Source: Paragonimus skrjabini miyazakii (taxonomy: Eukaryota > Platyhelminthes > Trematoda > Plagiorchiida > Troglotrematidae). Taken from it: a stretch of 64,000 nucleotides of DNA. The notes below the pieces were generated by a model, which saw nothing but the letters and a program-made list of their open reading frames with translations, did not search any database and was not told the origin of the DNA. Location of the stretch: positions 31,420 through 95,419 of the forward strand of contig JTDE01001561.1 of the NCBI GenBank assembly GCA_014338405.1. The letters are read 5' to 3'. The position numbers and the translations under genes are program-made. Below, in pieces: positions 60,700 to 64,000 of the stretch (its first letter is position 1; every line of letters starts with the position of its first letter).

Positions 60700-61090
60700 G
60701 CAGCCGGTATGACACTCCACTACATAATTGTTGTCGCGGAGGAGATAGCAAGGGATTTGTTAGAGTTATAAATAAATTTGAGAGCTTCATGCTCAGTAAC
60801 TATAGAGAAATGATCACCAAACAAGTATATGTGAAGTCTAGTGATCGTCCATAAGACCATAAATGCTTCCCTCTGTGTCTGCGCATCTCCACGCTCTGCT
60901 GAAGTGAGGCGTCTGGAAATGCAAATAACAGGATTTCCCTTTTATTCGAACCAGTTTCAATGCCCGTTGCTGAAGCATCACTGATCAATGTTCATGGTAA
61001 TTTTTGAGGAAACGTGCGTAACATTGCATCGGAAGACGGAGACTTCAACAGAACTCGGAGGCTTTTTATTGTAGGTCAGTCCATATAAAT
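60700..61090 (-). mobile_element. Ty3/gypsy reverse transcriptase end and RNase H remnant
   Basis: Minus-strand reading: near 61060-61010 a decayed thumb region (WTDLQ, SSDAMLRTF); at 60985 LISDASATGIETGSN, the first catalytic Asp region of RNase H; then in a shifted frame GNPVICISRRLTSAERGDAQ, REAFMVLWTITRLHIYLFGD and HFSIVTEHEALKFIYNSNKS. In Ty3/gypsy the last block is usually VVTDHxALKFI; here the TDH Asp is Glu. Frame shifts and stops follow. Degraded, no LTRs found. Confidence 0.8.
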
Positions 61091-62003
61091 TCATTTTGGG
61101 AAAGAATATCAAATAAAAGCTTCTTCTTGTCAGTAACATTAAGGAATAGTTCCAGAATATCACTGAAGAGTACCCACTATAGAACGAAACAGCCTTTGAA
61201 CCAGATACCTTTGAGAAACATGGGGAAAAATTGTGATCAAGACATCAGCCATTGTCATGAACCAGATGTCCTGAAAAGGAGAACACAGACACATCAAAAG
61301 TGCATTTGAAGAATTAACAGTTGCCTTTAGAGAACAAAAACTTCCAAGTCGAACATACAGTCGCGCATCATGAATAGTTATTGTTGGTGCCACTCAGTAA
61401 ACTAATCCTGGTAAATAAAAACACCTTTTAAATTGGCAGTAGGGGTATTCACAACACTTTGAAATACAGCAGATGATACATCCGGCCGAAGGGTAACGTG
61501 ATATAACGAAACAGCCCACAAGGAGGATTAATGGTTGTTAGATTACTGGAGGACTCATTACATGGACCATGTAGAGAAGCACCTATAAAATGAAACGTTC
61601 AAAAATGGGTTGGACCGTGAGATGGATGCAGAATGTCTTCTGGTTGAACAGTGGCCCAGCCTCTCTGCAAAACGAATCTGATCCATAATAGCCGAAAATT
61701 GGAAAATTTTCACCGTCATCTTTAGTTTAATTCAAAAAGGGGGTGGCTTAAGTCAAAGATTCCAGAGACGTTAATAACCATTACTCCACAAACAGTTCAC
61801 CCGTAAAACACGCCGACTCTTGCAAGAGTTGGTTTTCAGTGAATGCTTTCAAATCAGCAGACGCCCGCTTGACAATGAACAAGAAAAACCGACTGGATCC
61901 GGGACACTTAGGCCTCTGCCTGGAACCCGTGTATCAATCGCCGAATCGCTGAAAAGGAGCCGGGTCCGAGTAGGCGTGCAACAAAATCCGGTCCGACTTT
62001 GGC
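61091..62003. other. No supported gene
   Basis: The minus strand here could be decayed upstream gypsy sequence, but I could not match blocks. Confidence 0.4.
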
Positions 62004-62065
62004 CAGAGTTGTTTCGAATTGAGCAGAGTTGGCTTCCAATTGGTCAGAGTAGGATCCAAGTAGGT
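62004..62065. repeat. Short 20-21 bp minisatellite
   Basis: Three adjacent units begin CAGAGT at 62004, 62024 and 62045 (about CAGAGTTGGCTTCCAATTGG), with substitutions. Less clear related units extend left to about 61957. The plus-strand frame 61820-62077 is open through the repeat. Confidence 0.6.
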
Positions 62066-64000
62066 CAATTGCGCTGACGACACCTTTCTTACATTCCTAG
62101 TTCTTCGCTACATCAACTGAAGCAGTTCGAGTCTTATATCATCCAACGCTTACAAACTGCTGACACTAGTCCGCAAGTTTCACTGATTTCTCTTCTCAAC
62201 GATCGATCTTATCTGGCAACAAACTGGCAAGCCAATTTAACAAGATCATTTTTACAGTGAAGTGTTTACTTCGAATGTCTTCAAATAACCTGACGCCTAC
62301 TGATATGGAGATGGACAAGGGGCGCATCAAATAACTCTCTAAATTGATCCTACGACGGATATACTACTATAAACATCTTCTACGTGAACGCTTAACACGG
62401 AGAAAGCAATAGCAAAACGATAAGTACAGCAACGAAAACAAAGTACATGTATATTTCAGATGAAAAATTGATAGAGTGCAAAAAGTGACAGCAATTAGCA
62501 ACCAGTCCCGCTAAAGTTGAAGGCCTATCCAAATCCAGCATGCTGTACGCGAAAGGTGAATTGAACAAGGAAGCCGGAGAAACAAAAGCTACGAGAAAAT
62601 GAGAAAACAACAGGACATGAAAAGAAAGAACAAAGGAGAAACATGCACCACTTGAAATTGATTACAGACTCACTTCTGAAAAAGAGGAGGCTGAATGGTG
62701 ACCTCAACACAAATCAACAAGTCAGGGTTTTATTGCGTCATAAATATTCCATCTGTGAAAAACGCATTATAGACCCCTACGTGGCGCCTGAATTTAGACT
62801 ATGGTTCCGACAAATGCCCACTTCACCTCAATGATTTCGCGTTAGAAGTTGTCAACATGTGAAGTCATAACATGAATCAACAAGACTTATAACCGACGGG
62901 GCTTCTCTATATTAAAATATGAGGTGCGTGGTTACCTGGTAGGTGTGCCCCCGGATCCGACGCTTTATCAACTCTTGCCCGGGTCGTACCGTCTCTGGGC
63001 CAGAATCGACGTGTTTTATGAGTCCATGCTTCTCAGACCACGAATCCTCAAGATGGCCTCAGGTTAATTATAGGTGTGCGCCGGACGACCACACTATCAC
63101 TCAAAGGTATACTGTTTACCCCTTTCGTACTTCATGTTTAGGACACCAAATATCAGCCCCCGTGCTAAAGGATTTACGCTCAGGTTTACGGTTCGGTAGA
63201 AGGCATCCTTCCGACGTATGCTGCACAATTATTGTGAGTGCGAACCATTGACGACCAGCGCACTTCGGATACACATGATTGGTCCACAGGGTGCAGTGGG
63301 TTGACGGGATGGGGTAGAAAGGAAACCGTGTTACAAGAAGGGGGTATGCCAGATAAGGGAACCTATCCGTGTATCCGTTGCCAACATCGTAGACGCATTG
63401 TGGGCTGAAATTACAAATTCAATTACATCTCCCGAATCACGCAGAACTGAGTGTTTCCGCATGACAGTAGTATGTATTCCACCATGAAAGTTGTGATGGA
63501 AACATTTTCAGAACGCAAACTCAACTGCGAAGGCCAACATGATGACTTTTTCGAGAGAGAGAGAGGGGCTTTGAAACAACAAAAGTGTGAATACAAGCAA
63601 TCTTTAAATTTAGATGACAGCCGAAATAGAGAGCTACACCACACTTTATACCAAATTTCACATCGCCACGAAACTCTATCATACCATGGATGGAGATATT
63701 ACCATCCCACACTTTCTGCTTTATCAGATCATCGTGTTGCCTAATGTTAACAGGTTTCATTGAGAATAAACGTCCGGATGTTCGCCTGGTCTGTAAAAAG
63801 TTATGCGTCGTTGGTGTAAAACCATACCAGGGGGCGGTTTTAACGCCACGGTACTCTTAGCAGACCAGTGTACTCAAGGAAACTCATCGCAAGAGAATAG
63901 TTGAGTCTCTGTATTTCAATGCACTTCCAGGCTGTCACATTCTATCCCAGCAAACACATGGCCAACTCCGAGGTGTTGGCCAACATCTGGCCAACGGTTG
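62066..64000. other. No supported gene
   Basis: A 102-codon Cys-rich plus-strand frame (62943-63251) and overlapping frames on both strands at 63423-63760 have no splice or domain support. The window ends in a run of GGCCAAC words (63960-63998). Confidence 0.4.

Noticed and set aside
62943..63251. Cys-rich 102-codon plus-strand frame
   Set aside because: No cysteine spacing that I recognise, no signal peptide and no splice sites.
1..64000. CRISPR array, operon, rRNA or bacterial genes
   Set aside because: No regular spacer repeats, no polycistronic coding and no rRNA-like sequence; the window is clearly eukaryotic.

Overview
This is eukaryotic DNA with small, widely spaced exons bounded by GT/AG splice sites and a heavy load of decayed retroelements. 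The Penelope-like elements (PLEs), RTE-type LINEs ending in short ATG-repeat tails, Ty3/gypsy relics and tRNA-derived SINEs, together with introns as short as about 40-80 nt and roughly 40% GC by eye, fit a flatworm, most likely a digenean trematode. That assignment is inference from repeat content; I do not name a species. There is one assembly gap (47252-47516).

Host genes. Three groups of plus-strand exons stand out. Gene 1 has exons at 15575-15967, 18679-18858, 22281-22842, 28777-29174 and 32341-32565, possibly preceded by 14476-14668. Their splice phases agree across every junction (0/0, 0/0, 1/1, 0/0), the last exon ends in a stop, and AATAAA follows 157 bp later. They would encode about 585 residues that I do not recognise. 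Group 2 is looser: 38073-38217, 45214-45271, 45300-45554, 50887-51056 (with AATAAA 52 bp after its stop) and perhaps 52162-52397. Gene 3 is compact: 56235-56342, 56425-56580, 56643-56783, 56948-57075 and 57118-57414, with introns of 82, 62 and 42 nt where they can be resolved. No family is recognised. Two minus-strand coding-like segments (5799-6015, 44191-44510) are weaker.

Mobile elements, left to right: Ty3/gypsy gag remnant with two zinc knuckles (9690-10201, +); PLE fragment (16525-17300, +) in an intron of gene 1; RTE LINE 3' half (20084-21190, -), also in an intron; RTE LINE 3' half (35815-36950, +); nearly complete but dead PLE (38833-41364, -) flanked by 439-bp inverted arms; RTE reverse-transcriptase fragment (41840-42110, +); PLE linker fragment next to the assembly gap, enclosed by a 114-bp inverted repeat (46852-47777); SINE cluster (48735-49724); second, older PLE of the same family (53640-55345, -) with the same inverted-end layout; SINE pair (57440-57510 and 57755-57832); gypsy reverse transcriptase/RNase H remnant (60700-61090, -).

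Other structure: a perfect 119-bp tandem duplication (4147-4384), TA microsatellites, and a small 21-bp minisatellite near 62.0 kb. Long stretches show nothing beyond ordinary intronic or intergenic sequence. The most notable pattern is the shared inverted-end architecture of the two PLE copies; the least explained are the unrecognised gene 1 and gene 3.
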